Shown piece by piece: positions 25,549 to 34,458 of a stretch of DNA of 64,000 nt (its first letter is position 1; every line of letters starts with the position of its first letter). The position numbers were made by a program, and so were the translations under genes. The notes under the pieces are model-generated. The model did no database searches, had not been told where the DNA came from, and was given only the letters and a program-made list of their open reading frames with translations. Source of the stretch: Bacteroidota bacterium (lineage in GTDB: Bacteria; Bacteroidota; Bacteroidia; Bacteroidales; FEN-979); the NCBI GenBank assembly GCA_026391355.1, contig JAPLDH010000077.1, positions 124,001-188,000 on the forward strand, given 5' to 3'.

Positions 25549-28218
25549 ATGATTTTCCAGTTACTGATCCGCAGGTTCCCTTTATTTTTTACCCTGTTTC
25601 TTTTCACCCCGTTCATTCAGGCACAGGATCTTCAAAAGAAAATATCGCTTGATTTGAGAGATCAGCCTTTACGTATCATCATCCGGAAAATCAGTGAAAC
25701 CGGAAAGATTTACTTTTCCTATAGTTCTCAGTCCATCCCTGTTGATCTTAAGATCTCCGTGAATGCCAAAAATAAAAGTATAAGCGAGATCCTCGACGAG
25801 GTTCTGGTCAGCCATGGCGTGGACTATTTTATCGTTGAGAACCAGGTTGTCCTGAAAATGAAAAATCCTGTTGGTTCGACTAAGTCAGAAAAAAAGACGG
25901 AAGAACTTAAGAAGTACACAATCAGCGGTTTTATAAAAGAAAGATCGGGTGGCGAGGTTCTGATCGGGGCCAACGTTTTTATCAATGGAACGTCCATAGG
26001 TACGACTACCAATGCTTATGGATTTTATTCACTTTCAACCCGTGAAGGGGATCTTACCCTGGTTTTTTCTTTCATTGGTTATAAAAAAGAGTTTAGAAAC
26101 CTGGCGCTGGATGAGAATAAAAATATATCCATTGAGTTGGAAAAAACAGATATCCAGATCAGGGAAATTGAAGTTATTGAAAATAACAGAGAGCCTGATC
26201 TTTTAAATACGCACCTGGGTGAAATCAAACTGACCCCAAAGATTCTTTCACAGATACCCGGCTTTGTAGGGGATGTTGACGTCATTAAAGCCCTGCAGGT
26301 AGTACCTGGAATAAAATCATTTGGCGACGGATCTGCTTTTTTTTATGTGAGAGGGGGTGAAAGCGACCAGAATCTCCTGCTGATTGATGAAGCCCCGATT
26401 TACAATCCTTCTCATCTTTTCGGGTTTGTTTCCGCGCTGGCACCTGATGCTATCAATGATATCCAGGCCTATAAGGGCGATTTTCCTGCAAACTATGGAG
26501 ACCGGTTATCTTCGGTCATCGATATCAAATCAAAAGACGGGAACATGAAAAGGTTTGGATGTTCAGGAAACTTAGGACCTTATGCCTCAAATCTATCAAT
26601 TGAAGGCCCGATCATCAGGGATAAAAGTTCTTTTTTTATCTCCGGCAGAAAATCCACCCTCAATTGGATCAGGGAGGTGGATCCATCCTTATATTCATTC
26701 GATATCACCTTTTTCGATATCAATGCAAAGCTGAACCTGCTTGCCAACCGGAACAACCGGTTTTATCTGACTTTTTACTGGGGTGAGGACATGCTGAACA
26801 GAACCACCAGTGAAGCGCTTCAAACCTTTGGGATCAGTTGGCACAATATCGTCGGGACGTTCCGTTGGAATCATATTTTCAGTCCAAAGTTGTTTTCCAA
26901 CACCACAGTATATTACAGCCAGTATAATTATTTTCTTTTCACCAATAAACAGTTGAAAGATTACTGGAATTCAGCCATTGAACATGCAACCGTCAAAACT
27001 GATTTCACCTGGTTCCTGAATCCCAAAAATACCCTGAAAGCGGGACTGGAAGCCAGTTACCATTTTTCCAACCCGGGCAATGTCACCATAGCAGATACTG
27101 CCGTACAAAATAATTCACCCGTTGTTTCCAAATACAGATCGCTGGAATATGTATTGTATGTCAGCAATGAACAAAAAATTGGCAGAAACCTGAGCATTCG
27201 TTATGGATTGCGTATTCCTGTATGGCAGGATATGGGTCCTGCATCCGTTTATTATTTCAATAACCTTCACCAGGTTAGTGATACAATAGTTGTTGGAAAT
27301 GATAAAATATATTCCTGGTATATCAGTCCTGAACCAAGAATCCATATTGATTATGCAATAAACCAATCCTCAGCCATTAAAGCCAGCTACAACCGGACGA
27401 CCCAGTTCATACAGGTCCTTTCCAATTCAACAAGTCCGTTTACCTCACTTGATGTATGGGCGCCTTGTGGGCCGAATATCCTGCCACAGAAAGCAGACCA
27501 GTGCTCAATCGGTTACTACCAGAAAGTGCATCATTCTCTAGTTAACTTTTCTGCTGAACTTTTCTATAAATGGTTCCATAATCATATCGATTATAAAGAT
27601 CATGCAAATATGCTCTACAATCCTTTGATTGAAGGGGAACTTCGTTTCGGCAAAGCATGGTCATATGGCATTGAGTTCCTGGTGCGGAAACCTGAAGGAA
27701 GGTTTACAGGGTGGATCGCATATACTTATTCACGGGCATTTGTCCAGACAGATGAAGTAAATAATGGACATACTTATCCGGCATATTACGACAGGCCCCA
27801 TGATCTTTGCATCAATTTTTCCTATTCATCCGGGAAACGCTGGGATTTTTCCGCAATCTGGATGCTTCTTTCCGGGGGAACTGTCACCACTCCGATTGGC
27901 TTTTACTATTATAACGGGTATTCTGTTCCTTTATATGGAAATAAAAATAATGACCGGCTCCCACCCTACCATCGGCTTGATCTTTCAGTAACCTATCACA
28001 TCAACAAACCCGAAAATCGTTTTAAACACAGCGTGGTTCTTACACTATATAACGCATATGGGCGTTATAATCCTTATTCAGTCGATTTTAATAAAATGAT
28101 GACGACGAACGGTGATTTTGTTATCCCGGCTAATCTGACCGGGGAATACGAGTTGGTTCCAACAACTATATCAGTAGCAGGTATAATTCCATCCATAAAT
28201 TATATTTTTAAATTCTGA
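25549..28218 (+). CDS. TonB-dependent receptor with STN signalling domain
   Basis: This 889-residue outer-membrane receptor has a signal peptide (PLFFTLFLFTPFIQAQ), an STN domain (about 30-100, LRDQPLRIIIRKISETGKIYFSYSS) for talking to FecR, and a carboxypeptidase-regulatory-like domain (about 120-200). The plug follows (VDVIKALQVVPGIKSFGDGS, FYVRGGESDQNLLLIDEAPIY), then a beta-barrel ending in aromatic-X-Phe (YIFKF). The chosen start is the ATG at 25549; the frame opens earlier with TTG inside fecR. The substrate is unknown. The DUF4249 lipoprotein that follows is the usual partner of this receptor class in Bacteroidota, distinct from SusCD pairs. Confidence 0.92.
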   Translation: MIFQLLIRRFPLFFTLFLFTPFIQAQDLQKKISLDLRDQPLRIIIRKISETGKIYFSYSSQSIPVDLKISVNAKNKSISEILDEVLVSHGVDYFIVENQVVLKMKNPVGSTKSEKKTEELKKYTISGFIKERSGGEVLIGANVFINGTSIGTTTNAYGFYSLSTREGDLTLVFSFIGYKKEFRNLALDENKNISIELEKTDIQIREIEVIENNREPDLLNTHLGEIKLTPKILSQIPGFVGDVDVIKALQVVPGIKSFGDGSAFFYVRGGESDQNLLLIDEAPIYNPSHLFGFVSALAPDAINDIQAYKGDFPANYGDRLSSVIDIKSKDGNMKRFGCSGNLGPYASNLSIEGPIIRDKSSFFISGRKSTLNWIREVDPSLYSFDITFFDINAKLNLLANRNNRFYLTFYWGEDMLNRTTSEALQTFGISWHNIVGTFRWNHIFSPKLFSNTTVYYSQYNYFLFTNKQLKDYWNSAIEHATVKTDFTWFLNPKNTLKAGLEASYHFSNPGNVTIADTAVQNNSPVVSKYRSLEYVLYVSNEQKIGRNLSIRYGLRIPVWQDMGPASVYYFNNLHQVSDTIVVGNDKIYSWYISPEPRIHIDYAINQSSAIKASYNRTTQFIQVLSNSTSPFTSLDVWAPCGPNILPQKADQCSIGYYQKVHHSLVNFSAELFYKWFHNHIDYKDHANMLYNPLIEGELRFGKAWSYGIEFLVRKPEGRFTGWIAYTYSRAFVQTDEVNNGHTYPAYYDRPHDLCINFSYSSGKRWDFSAIWMLLSGGTVTTPIGFYYYNGYSVPLYGNKNNDRLPPYHRLDLSVTYHINKPENRFKHSVVLTLYNAYGRYNPYSVDFNKMMTTNGDFVIPANLTGEYELVPTTISVAGIIPSINYIFKF

Positions 28219-29039
28219 TGAGAAACTTATTGCTGTTCATCGTTTTCATACTATCGGTTTCAGGCTGCGTAAACAAAAGTAACTGGTTAGTTAAGCCTGA
28301 GGATACCAGCCTGATAGTAGTGGATGGTATTATAACGGATACGATGGGAGCCCAGCGCATACACATAACTCATCCTGTCGCTGAATTGAATGCGATTCCT
28401 CAGCCGGTTACCGGGGCGCATGTGATGATATCTAATGAGGATTCCGTGTATGAATTATCTGAACAACCTGTTAACTCCGGAATATATCTTACCCATACAT
28501 ATTTTGTTGCCACCCTTGGGAAGAATTATACGCTATATATATATGTAAACAATCAATTTTATACTGCAAAAACAATTATGGTGAGGGGTTCCTATTTTAA
28601 CGCATTAAGTTTTTCCCGTGATGACAACGATAATATGTATCATATCGATTCGGTTGCAAAAGCATTTAATCCGGCAGATACAGCCATGTGGGAAGTTCTT
28701 ATGGATTGGTCGCAGGCACCGGGCTATGAGCATGCCGATCCATCAAAATGCAGGGCCAGACTGGTGTACTATTCATTACCCACACTTGATGTCAGCCAGA
28801 TCTTTGCACCTCCAATGGAGGATATTCGATTTCCCGGTGGTACGATCATCACGGAAAGAAGATACTCCCTGACCCCGGAATACACTGAGTTTTTAAGGAC
28901 ACTGATCTCGGAAACCAATTGGAAGGGTGGCTTGTTCAGTACCATTCCTGCAAATGTCATGACCAATCTTAGTAAGGGAGCAATCGGTTATTTTACTGCA
29001 TGCTCTATAACCACTCTTTCTCTTTCCGTAGCCTTCTAA
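28218..29039 (+). CDS. DUF4249-type outer-membrane lipoprotein
   Basis: This 273-residue lipoprotein has lipobox VSGC (Cys17). Its start overlaps the receptor stop by one base (TGATG), a sign of translational coupling. The fold pattern matches DUF4249: LIVVDGIITDTMGAQRIHITHPV near the start, VTGAHVMISNEDSVYEL, SGIYLTHTYFVATLGKNYTLYIYVNN, and a C-terminal GYFTACS segment. Such proteins accompany FecR-controlled TonB receptors and probably help capture the ligand at the cell surface. The ligand is not known. Confidence 0.8.
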   Translation: MRNLLLFIVFILSVSGCVNKSNWLVKPEDTSLIVVDGIITDTMGAQRIHITHPVAELNAIPQPVTGAHVMISNEDSVYELSEQPVNSGIYLTHTYFVATLGKNYTLYIYVNNQFYTAKTIMVRGSYFNALSFSRDDNDNMYHIDSVAKAFNPADTAMWEVLMDWSQAPGYEHADPSKCRARLVYYSLPTLDVSQIFAPPMEDIRFPGGTIITERRYSLTPEYTEFLRTLISETNWKGGLFSTIPANVMTNLSKGAIGYFTACSITTLSLSVAF

Positions 29040-29177
29040 ATGAGGATTTTCATGAAAACAAAAAAAAATCAAATGATTTACTCTTTTTTATCAGGGTCAA
29101 GGTTACTTTATGTGTATTAATCAAAGTAAAACACCGAATTTCATTTATATAAAACTACTAATTAACTTAATAACACC

Positions 29178-30137
29178 ATGAAAGCAAGACAATTAATCAT
29201 TTTAATCGCCATCATTGTAACTTCCTTTGGGTTGACTTTCCAGGGTTGTAAGAAATCCAAAACCACAGATCAAACTACAAACGACAAAACTACTTCACTG
29301 CAACAGTTGACAAATGATGAAAACAAGGCGGAAAATAATTCGGATGAAGCAATGAATGATGTCAATTCCGTTCTTTCTCCCGGCGGAGGACTGAAATCTG
29401 CTCAGTTTATTCCGTGTAATGCTACTGTTGACTCAGCCGTGGTTCATGATACCATCCTGACTTTCTATATTCGTTATCATGGATATAATTGTAACAATAC
29501 AAAAATCATCACAGGTAATATTGAGATCAGTAAAAATGTTAATGTTAATTGGCATGTAGCCGGTGCGACTGTCCTTGTGAAATTTATTGATTATAAAGTC
29601 GTCAGGGTTGCAAATGGAAAATCAATGACATTCAACGGTACCAAAACCTTCACGAATGTAAGCGGTGGGTTTATCTGGCAATTAGGATTCCCGGGTCATC
29701 CGGCTATGATTGAGAAGGTTACAGGTTCTATCCTGGTAACTTTCGATGATAATACGACAACCAAGACCTGGAACATTGCAAGGCAAAGAACATTGACCCG
29801 TACAGTTACTGCCGATAGTGTACCTCATCTTGTACTTACCATTGACGGGTTTGGTTCCGATGCCGGTTATAATAACCTCGTTTTCTGGGGTGTTAACAGG
29901 AACGGCGAAAACTTTTATACCCAGATCAATCAATCAGTAGTAATTAAGGAAGCATGCAGTTGGGATCCCTGTTCAGGAGTAGAACTTTTCACGATTCCGG
30001 GTGCATCAAAATCTGCTACAGTTACTTTCGGTTACGACAGCAACAATGATCCTGTTTCGGGCGACAATTGTCCGACAAGATACCGCATTGACTGGACAGT
30101 AAACGGACAGTCAGGTACATTCTTTTTACCGCTTTAA
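29178..30137 (+). CDS. Lipoprotein of unknown function
   Basis: This 319-residue protein has a signal peptide ending in a lipobox-like FQGC (Cys24). A Thr/Asn/Lys-rich spacer follows, then a beta-rich body with paired Cys residues (IPCNATVDSA, YNCNNTKIITGNIEI, ACSWDPCSGVE, GDNCPTRYRIDWTVNG). No family is recognised. It follows the DUF4249 gene by 138 bp and is closed by a strong terminator, so it may be the last member of the sigma/FecR-controlled group or an independent gene. Confidence 0.7.
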   Translation: MKARQLIILIAIIVTSFGLTFQGCKKSKTTDQTTNDKTTSLQQLTNDENKAENNSDEAMNDVNSVLSPGGGLKSAQFIPCNATVDSAVVHDTILTFYIRYHGYNCNNTKIITGNIEISKNVNVNWHVAGATVLVKFIDYKVVRVANGKSMTFNGTKTFTNVSGGFIWQLGFPGHPAMIEKVTGSILVTFDDNTTTKTWNIARQRTLTRTVTADSVPHLVLTIDGFGSDAGYNNLVFWGVNRNGENFYTQINQSVVIKEACSWDPCSGVELFTIPGASKSATVTFGYDSNNDPVSGDNCPTRYRIDWTVNGQSGTFFLPL

Positions 30138-30173
30138 TATCAGCATGTTTTCTGTTAAAGGCTTGGCCTTTGG

Positions 30174-30201
30174 CCCCGGGTTAACCCCCGGGGTTTTTTT
30201 T
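30174..30201 (+). terminator. Intrinsic terminator
   Basis: CCCCGGG, a short TTAAC loop, then CCCCGGGG followed by eight T form a classic G/C-rich hairpin plus T-run. It lies 36 bp after the lipoprotein stop codon and can end transcription of the uptake cassette before the convergent kinase cluster. Confidence 0.9.
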
Positions 30202-30272
30202 GCATGGGACAGATAAAAAATTCCTGATTTTCGGTAAAGTTACAAACTCCGCCGAGCGTATTGTTTTGAACA

Positions 30273-31940
30273 TTAATCCGTTTGATCAACTAGGGTTTTA
30301 ATTTTTTTTGCCAGTGTATCGGGATTAAATGGTTTTGCGATATAATCATTCATCCCTGCAGCATAACACTCTTCAATAACCCCCTTCACGGCATTGGCTG
30401 TAAGTGCGATTACAGGAACATCCAGTTTTAATTCTGACCTGATTCTCCGGGTTGCCTCAAGGCCACCCATTTCCGGCATCTGAAGATCCATCAATACAAT
30501 TTGATAAGTATCTCCTTTGAGCATTTCAAGCGCTTCCCTTCCATTGTTGGCCAGGGCAACAATCATTTTCCATTTTTCCAGCATCGATTTTGCAATGAAC
30601 TGGTTGAACTGATTATCTTCAACAAGCAACACCCTGATCCCATTCAGGGGTTTTGTATTTAATTCAGTAATTTCTTCTACACTGTGTTTATCAGGCTTTT
30701 TGGTTTTCTTAAAAGGAAGTGAAAAGAAAAATTCGCTTCCCTTATTTTTTCTGCTTCTTACTTCAAGTACCCCACCCATCAATTCTACCAATTGCTTGCT
30801 GATGGCCAGCCCCAGCCCTGTCCCTCCATAACTTCGTGTGGTCCCGGTATCTTCTTGCTGGAAGCTCTGAAATATTTTAGATATATTTTCTTCTGCTATT
30901 CCTATCCCAGTATCAGAAACATTAAAATAAACGATATAGGAAACCCGGGTTGATTTCAGCAACCTGCAATCAAGTGTCACACTACCTTTTTGTGTAAATT
31001 TTATTGCATTATTCATTAAATTGACAAGGACCTGTCGCAATCTGACATTATCACCACGCAGATGATCCGTTATCTTTTTATCAAATTTGATCTGAAGTTT
31101 AACCTCTTTTTCCGCTGCCTTGTATTCAAACGAATCGAAAACCTTTTTTACCAGTTCATCCAGAAAAAATTCCGTTTCAAATAATTCCATCTGACCTGCT
31201 TCGATTTTCGTAAAATCAAGAATATCATTCACAATTTCCAAAAGACCCTCAGACGAACTATTCAGCCCTTTGATCAGTTTTTCCTGTTCATCAGTCATCT
31301 GGGTATCCTCTAATAACCGAATCAGTCCATTAATAGCATTTAAGGGAGTCCTGATCTCATGGCTCATATTAGCCAGAAACTGGCTTTTGGCAATGTTTGC
31401 TGAAATGGCTTCCTGGCGGGTATTTCTAAGTTCATTCCTGTTCAGGATATGTCCATAAACCGATCCGGCAAGATTTCCGATAAATGAGAATACAGCGATC
31501 TGTTCTTCAGTAAATTTATACTTTTCCGGACTCGCAATGCTGAAAACGCCGACTATATTATCCCCGTTGAAAACAGGAATACTAAGTCTGGACCTGACTA
31601 AGAAACTCCTTTTGCTGTCAATGCTCATGGGGGGATTATTACGCTCAACATCCGGAACATAGAGCATTTGCTTGGTTCTGAAAACATGTCCGGGGTGGCG
31701 GTCCATCACTGTTCTTTCTGCCTCAAGGCGTTCTTCCTCAGTAAATCCTTTAGCAAAATAGAGTTTCAGTTTCTTATCCACAAAATCATAGAGAAACAAA
31801 CCTGTATATTCCATTTCAATCACATCCTCAAGAATACGCTCCACCTCCAGCGCCAATTCACGGATATCTTTAATTTCCGTTGAACGTGAAGCAAATTTGT
31901 TCAGGACATCAAGAATCGGTATGATTTTGTCAAAATTCAT
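30273..31940 (-). CDS. GAF-domain hybrid histidine kinase (GAF-HisKA-HATPase-REC)
   Basis: This 555-residue soluble sensor kinase has a GAF domain (about 20-165), a HisKA domain with phospho-acceptor His194 (FLANMSHEIRTPLNAI), a HATPase with VSDTGIGI and GGTGLGLAI, and a C-terminal receiver with Asp485 (VLMDLQMPEMGG). It has no membrane segment, so it senses a cytosolic or diffusible cue, or acts as a node in a phosphorelay. It is the last of five genes on the minus strand; a 53-bp gap separates it from the preceding kinase. Confidence 0.92.
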   Translation of the reverse strand: MNFDKIIPILDVLNKFASRSTEIKDIRELALEVERILEDVIEMEYTGLFLYDFVDKKLKLYFAKGFTEEERLEAERTVMDRHPGHVFRTKQMLYVPDVERNNPPMSIDSKRSFLVRSRLSIPVFNGDNIVGVFSIASPEKYKFTEEQIAVFSFIGNLAGSVYGHILNRNELRNTRQEAISANIAKSQFLANMSHEIRTPLNAINGLIRLLEDTQMTDEQEKLIKGLNSSSEGLLEIVNDILDFTKIEAGQMELFETEFFLDELVKKVFDSFEYKAAEKEVKLQIKFDKKITDHLRGDNVRLRQVLVNLMNNAIKFTQKGSVTLDCRLLKSTRVSYIVYFNVSDTGIGIAEENISKIFQSFQQEDTGTTRSYGGTGLGLAISKQLVELMGGVLEVRSRKNKGSEFFFSLPFKKTKKPDKHSVEEITELNTKPLNGIRVLLVEDNQFNQFIAKSMLEKWKMIVALANNGREALEMLKGDTYQIVLMDLQMPEMGGLEATRRIRSELKLDVPVIALTANAVKGVIEECYAAGMNDYIAKPFNPDTLAKKIKTLVDQTD

Positions 31941-31993
31941 GCTCGGTATTCTATTGGTTTAATAAAGCAATTGCTGCCTCAGCATATTGATTG

Positions 31994-33238
31994 TCAATGG
32001 ATGTCATAATTCGTTAATTCAGGCAGGGAAAATTTGAAACGGCTCCCTTTCCCAATCTCGCTCTCAACAAAAATTTCCCCGCCATTCTTCCCGATAAATT
32101 CACGGCAAAGGATCAGACCTAAGCCGGTACCCGTTTCCATAGCAGTACCGGTAGTATAAATCTTGGTGTCGATCCGGAAAAGTTTTCCGATATCCTCCTT
32201 TTTAATTCCAACTCCGGTATCTTCAATTATAAACTCATGAAACCCACCGGACAAATTTGAAAAGATCGATACTTTACCTCCGAAATTTGTAAATTTAATC
32301 GCGTTCGATATGAGGTTGCGGAATACTGCTGAAATCATATTCTTATCCGCTATCGTCCAAACTTTTTCATCAACCTTATTCGAAACGGCTATGTTTTTCT
32401 TGATCGCTTCTCCCGACAGAATGGATAACGTTGAATCAATAATCTCCGCAATATTGATATTTTCGGGATTAAAACTGATCATATTGGTTTGCGAACGCGC
32501 CCAGTCGAGAAGGTTATTGAGCAAAACAAAAGCATGGTTTGCCGATTCATTGATATACCCGGTGTATTCATCGATTTCCTTTTTATCGAGCTCGGCAAGA
32601 TTCTCCTTCAGGAAATTTGAAAACCCGATCACCGCATTGAACGGGTTGCGCAGATCATGGGCAATGATGGAGAAAAACTGGTTTTTTGCGGCAACAGCTT
32701 CCTGGAGTTTCTTTTCTGATTCCAATAAGGCATTTTCAATTTTTTTCCGCTCTTCTATTTCAAGTTTTAGTTTACGGTTCGAATTCTGAAGTTCACTGGT
32801 CCGGGACTGAACTTTCTCCTCCAGTTCACTGTTGATATTACGCTCCCGTTCAAGAAACCGAAGGTACATATTAAGCATATGTACGATCTGGACATCATCG
32901 ATGGGTTTTGTCAGGTAATCGAGTCCACCCGCATGAAGTCCCTTCTCCATCAGCATTTTGTTCGGGTCAAATGCAGTGAGAAAGATGACCGGGATATGGC
33001 CTGTTTTCGGACGGGTTTTGATCAATCGTGCTGTTTCAAAGCCATCCATTTCAGGCATCTGGACATCCATCAGGCAAAGGTCAATCGACTGCTCATTAAT
33101 AATGCGCAAAGCTTCGAAACCCGAATTTGCTTCGTAAATTTTTACGGGGAAATTCTCCTTAATCAACTCAGTCAGTGAAAAGAGATTATTGGGATTGTCA
33201 TCAACAATCAGGATCTTAAGTTGGTCTAGCTTATCCAT
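31994..33238 (-). CDS. Response regulator-histidine kinase (REC-coiled coil-HisKA-HATPase)
   Basis: This 414-residue protein has an N-terminal receiver (Asp58, DLCLMDVQMPEMDGFE) fused by a coiled coil (about 125-180) to a HisKA domain (His194, FFSIIAHDLRNPFNAVIGF) and a HATPase with EDTGVGIK and GTGLGLILCREF. It probably receives phosphate from the large hybrid kinase and alters its own kinase output. It is a close tandem paralog of the gene at 33247: both share ARLIKxRPKT and AGGxDYLTKPIDD. The gap to that gene is 8 bp. Confidence 0.92.
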   Translation of the reverse strand: MDKLDQLKILIVDDNPNNLFSLTELIKENFPVKIYEANSGFEALRIINEQSIDLCLMDVQMPEMDGFETARLIKTRPKTGHIPVIFLTAFDPNKMLMEKGLHAGGLDYLTKPIDDVQIVHMLNMYLRFLERERNINSELEEKVQSRTSELQNSNRKLKLEIEERKKIENALLESEKKLQEAVAAKNQFFSIIAHDLRNPFNAVIGFSNFLKENLAELDKKEIDEYTGYINESANHAFVLLNNLLDWARSQTNMISFNPENINIAEIIDSTLSILSGEAIKKNIAVSNKVDEKVWTIADKNMISAVFRNLISNAIKFTNFGGKVSIFSNLSGGFHEFIIEDTGVGIKKEDIGKLFRIDTKIYTTGTAMETGTGLGLILCREFIGKNGGEIFVESEIGKGSRFKFSLPELTNYDIH

Positions 33239-33246
33239 AAAACCTG

Positions 33247-34452
33247 TTAATTGGATTTATAAAATGCAGGTAAAGTGAATGTAAAATTAGTTCCGACACA
33301 TTCCTGGCTCTCTACCCGGATCTTTCCCTCATTCTTCTCAATAAATTCCTTGCAAAGGATAAGGCCAAGCCCTGTTCCTTCCTCTCCTGCTGTTCCGTTG
33401 GAAGCAATGTTGGCATCGATCAGGAACAGTTTTGCCAGTTTTTCCGGACTAATACCGACGCCGTTGTCTACCACGCCAATCTCAACTTCATCTCCTGATT
33501 TTATTGCTAAAATTTTGACAAACCCACCTTTTCTTGTGAATTTTATTGCGTTCAGCAACAAATTCCGGATAACCGTATTGATCATATTTTTATCGGCAAA
33601 AACCTGGAGTGAAGAGGGGATGTTCATTTCCATCCTGATGTTTTTATTGTCAGCCGAAGGTTTGACCAGGTCATAGATCTCACTGGTAATGGTATTCAGA
33701 AAAAATTGAGTGGGTTCGAAAAGAATCTTCCCGGTTTGGGTTTGTGACCAGTCGAGGAGGTTTTGCAATAGGCGAAAGGTGTTTTCAGCCGATGATTTGA
33801 TATTCATTAAAAATTCCTTGTGCTCTTCCTCGGAAAAACTATCATAATCTTCGGTCAGCAATGTGGCAAGCCCGATGATGGCATTAAATGGATTTTTCAG
33901 ATCGTGGGCGATGATGGAAAAGAATTTGTCCTTTGATGCATTTGCAGATTTTAGCTCTTTTTGTGAAATCTGGAGTGTTTGTTCGGCAGTTTTCCGTTCT
34001 TCAATCTCCTCGATCAGTTTCAGGTTCAATTCGCGCAGGTGCAGGTTCATCAAAAACTCATGCTGGATGAACCGAAGGTACATTTTCAGACGATACACCA
34101 GTTGGTTGTCATCGATCGGTTTGGTGAGGTAGTCAAACCCGCCTGCCGCAATTCCTTTTTCCAGAAGCTTCTGAGTCGGGTCATAGGCAGAAATAAAGAT
34201 GATAGGGATGTTGCTGGTTTTCGGCCGGTTTTTGATAAGGCGTGCGGTTTCAAAACCATCCATTCCGGGCATCATGACATCCATCAGGATCAGGTCGACA
34301 CTCCTTTCATTAATGATCCTTAACACCTGTTCACCGGATGTGGCTTCGATCAGGTTTGCATCAAAATGAGCCTCGATCAGTGTGCGGAGGGTAAAAATAT
34401 TATTTTCAACATCGTCGACAATTAAAATTTCAGGTTTGAATTTTGCTTGCAT
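33247..34452 (-). CDS. Response regulator-histidine kinase (REC-coiled coil-HisKA-HATPase), tandem paralog
   Basis: This 401-residue protein repeats the architecture of its neighbour: receiver with Asp58 (LILMDVMMPGMDGFE), coiled coil, HisKA with His183 (FFSIIAHDLKNPFNAIIGL) and HATPase with VDNGVGIS and GTGLGLILCKEF. Six bases separate it from the CheB-CheR fusion upstream. The duplicate pair may split one signal into two outputs or have partly redundant roles (inference). Confidence 0.92.
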   Translation of the reverse strand: MQAKFKPEILIVDDVENNIFTLRTLIEAHFDANLIEATSGEQVLRIINERSVDLILMDVMMPGMDGFETARLIKNRPKTSNIPIIFISAYDPTQKLLEKGIAAGGFDYLTKPIDDNQLVYRLKMYLRFIQHEFLMNLHLRELNLKLIEEIEERKTAEQTLQISQKELKSANASKDKFFSIIAHDLKNPFNAIIGLATLLTEDYDSFSEEEHKEFLMNIKSSAENTFRLLQNLLDWSQTQTGKILFEPTQFFLNTITSEIYDLVKPSADNKNIRMEMNIPSSLQVFADKNMINTVIRNLLLNAIKFTRKGGFVKILAIKSGDEVEIGVVDNGVGISPEKLAKLFLIDANIASNGTAGEEGTGLGLILCKEFIEKNEGKIRVESQECVGTNFTFTLPAFYKSN

Positions 34453-34458
34453 CCCGGA

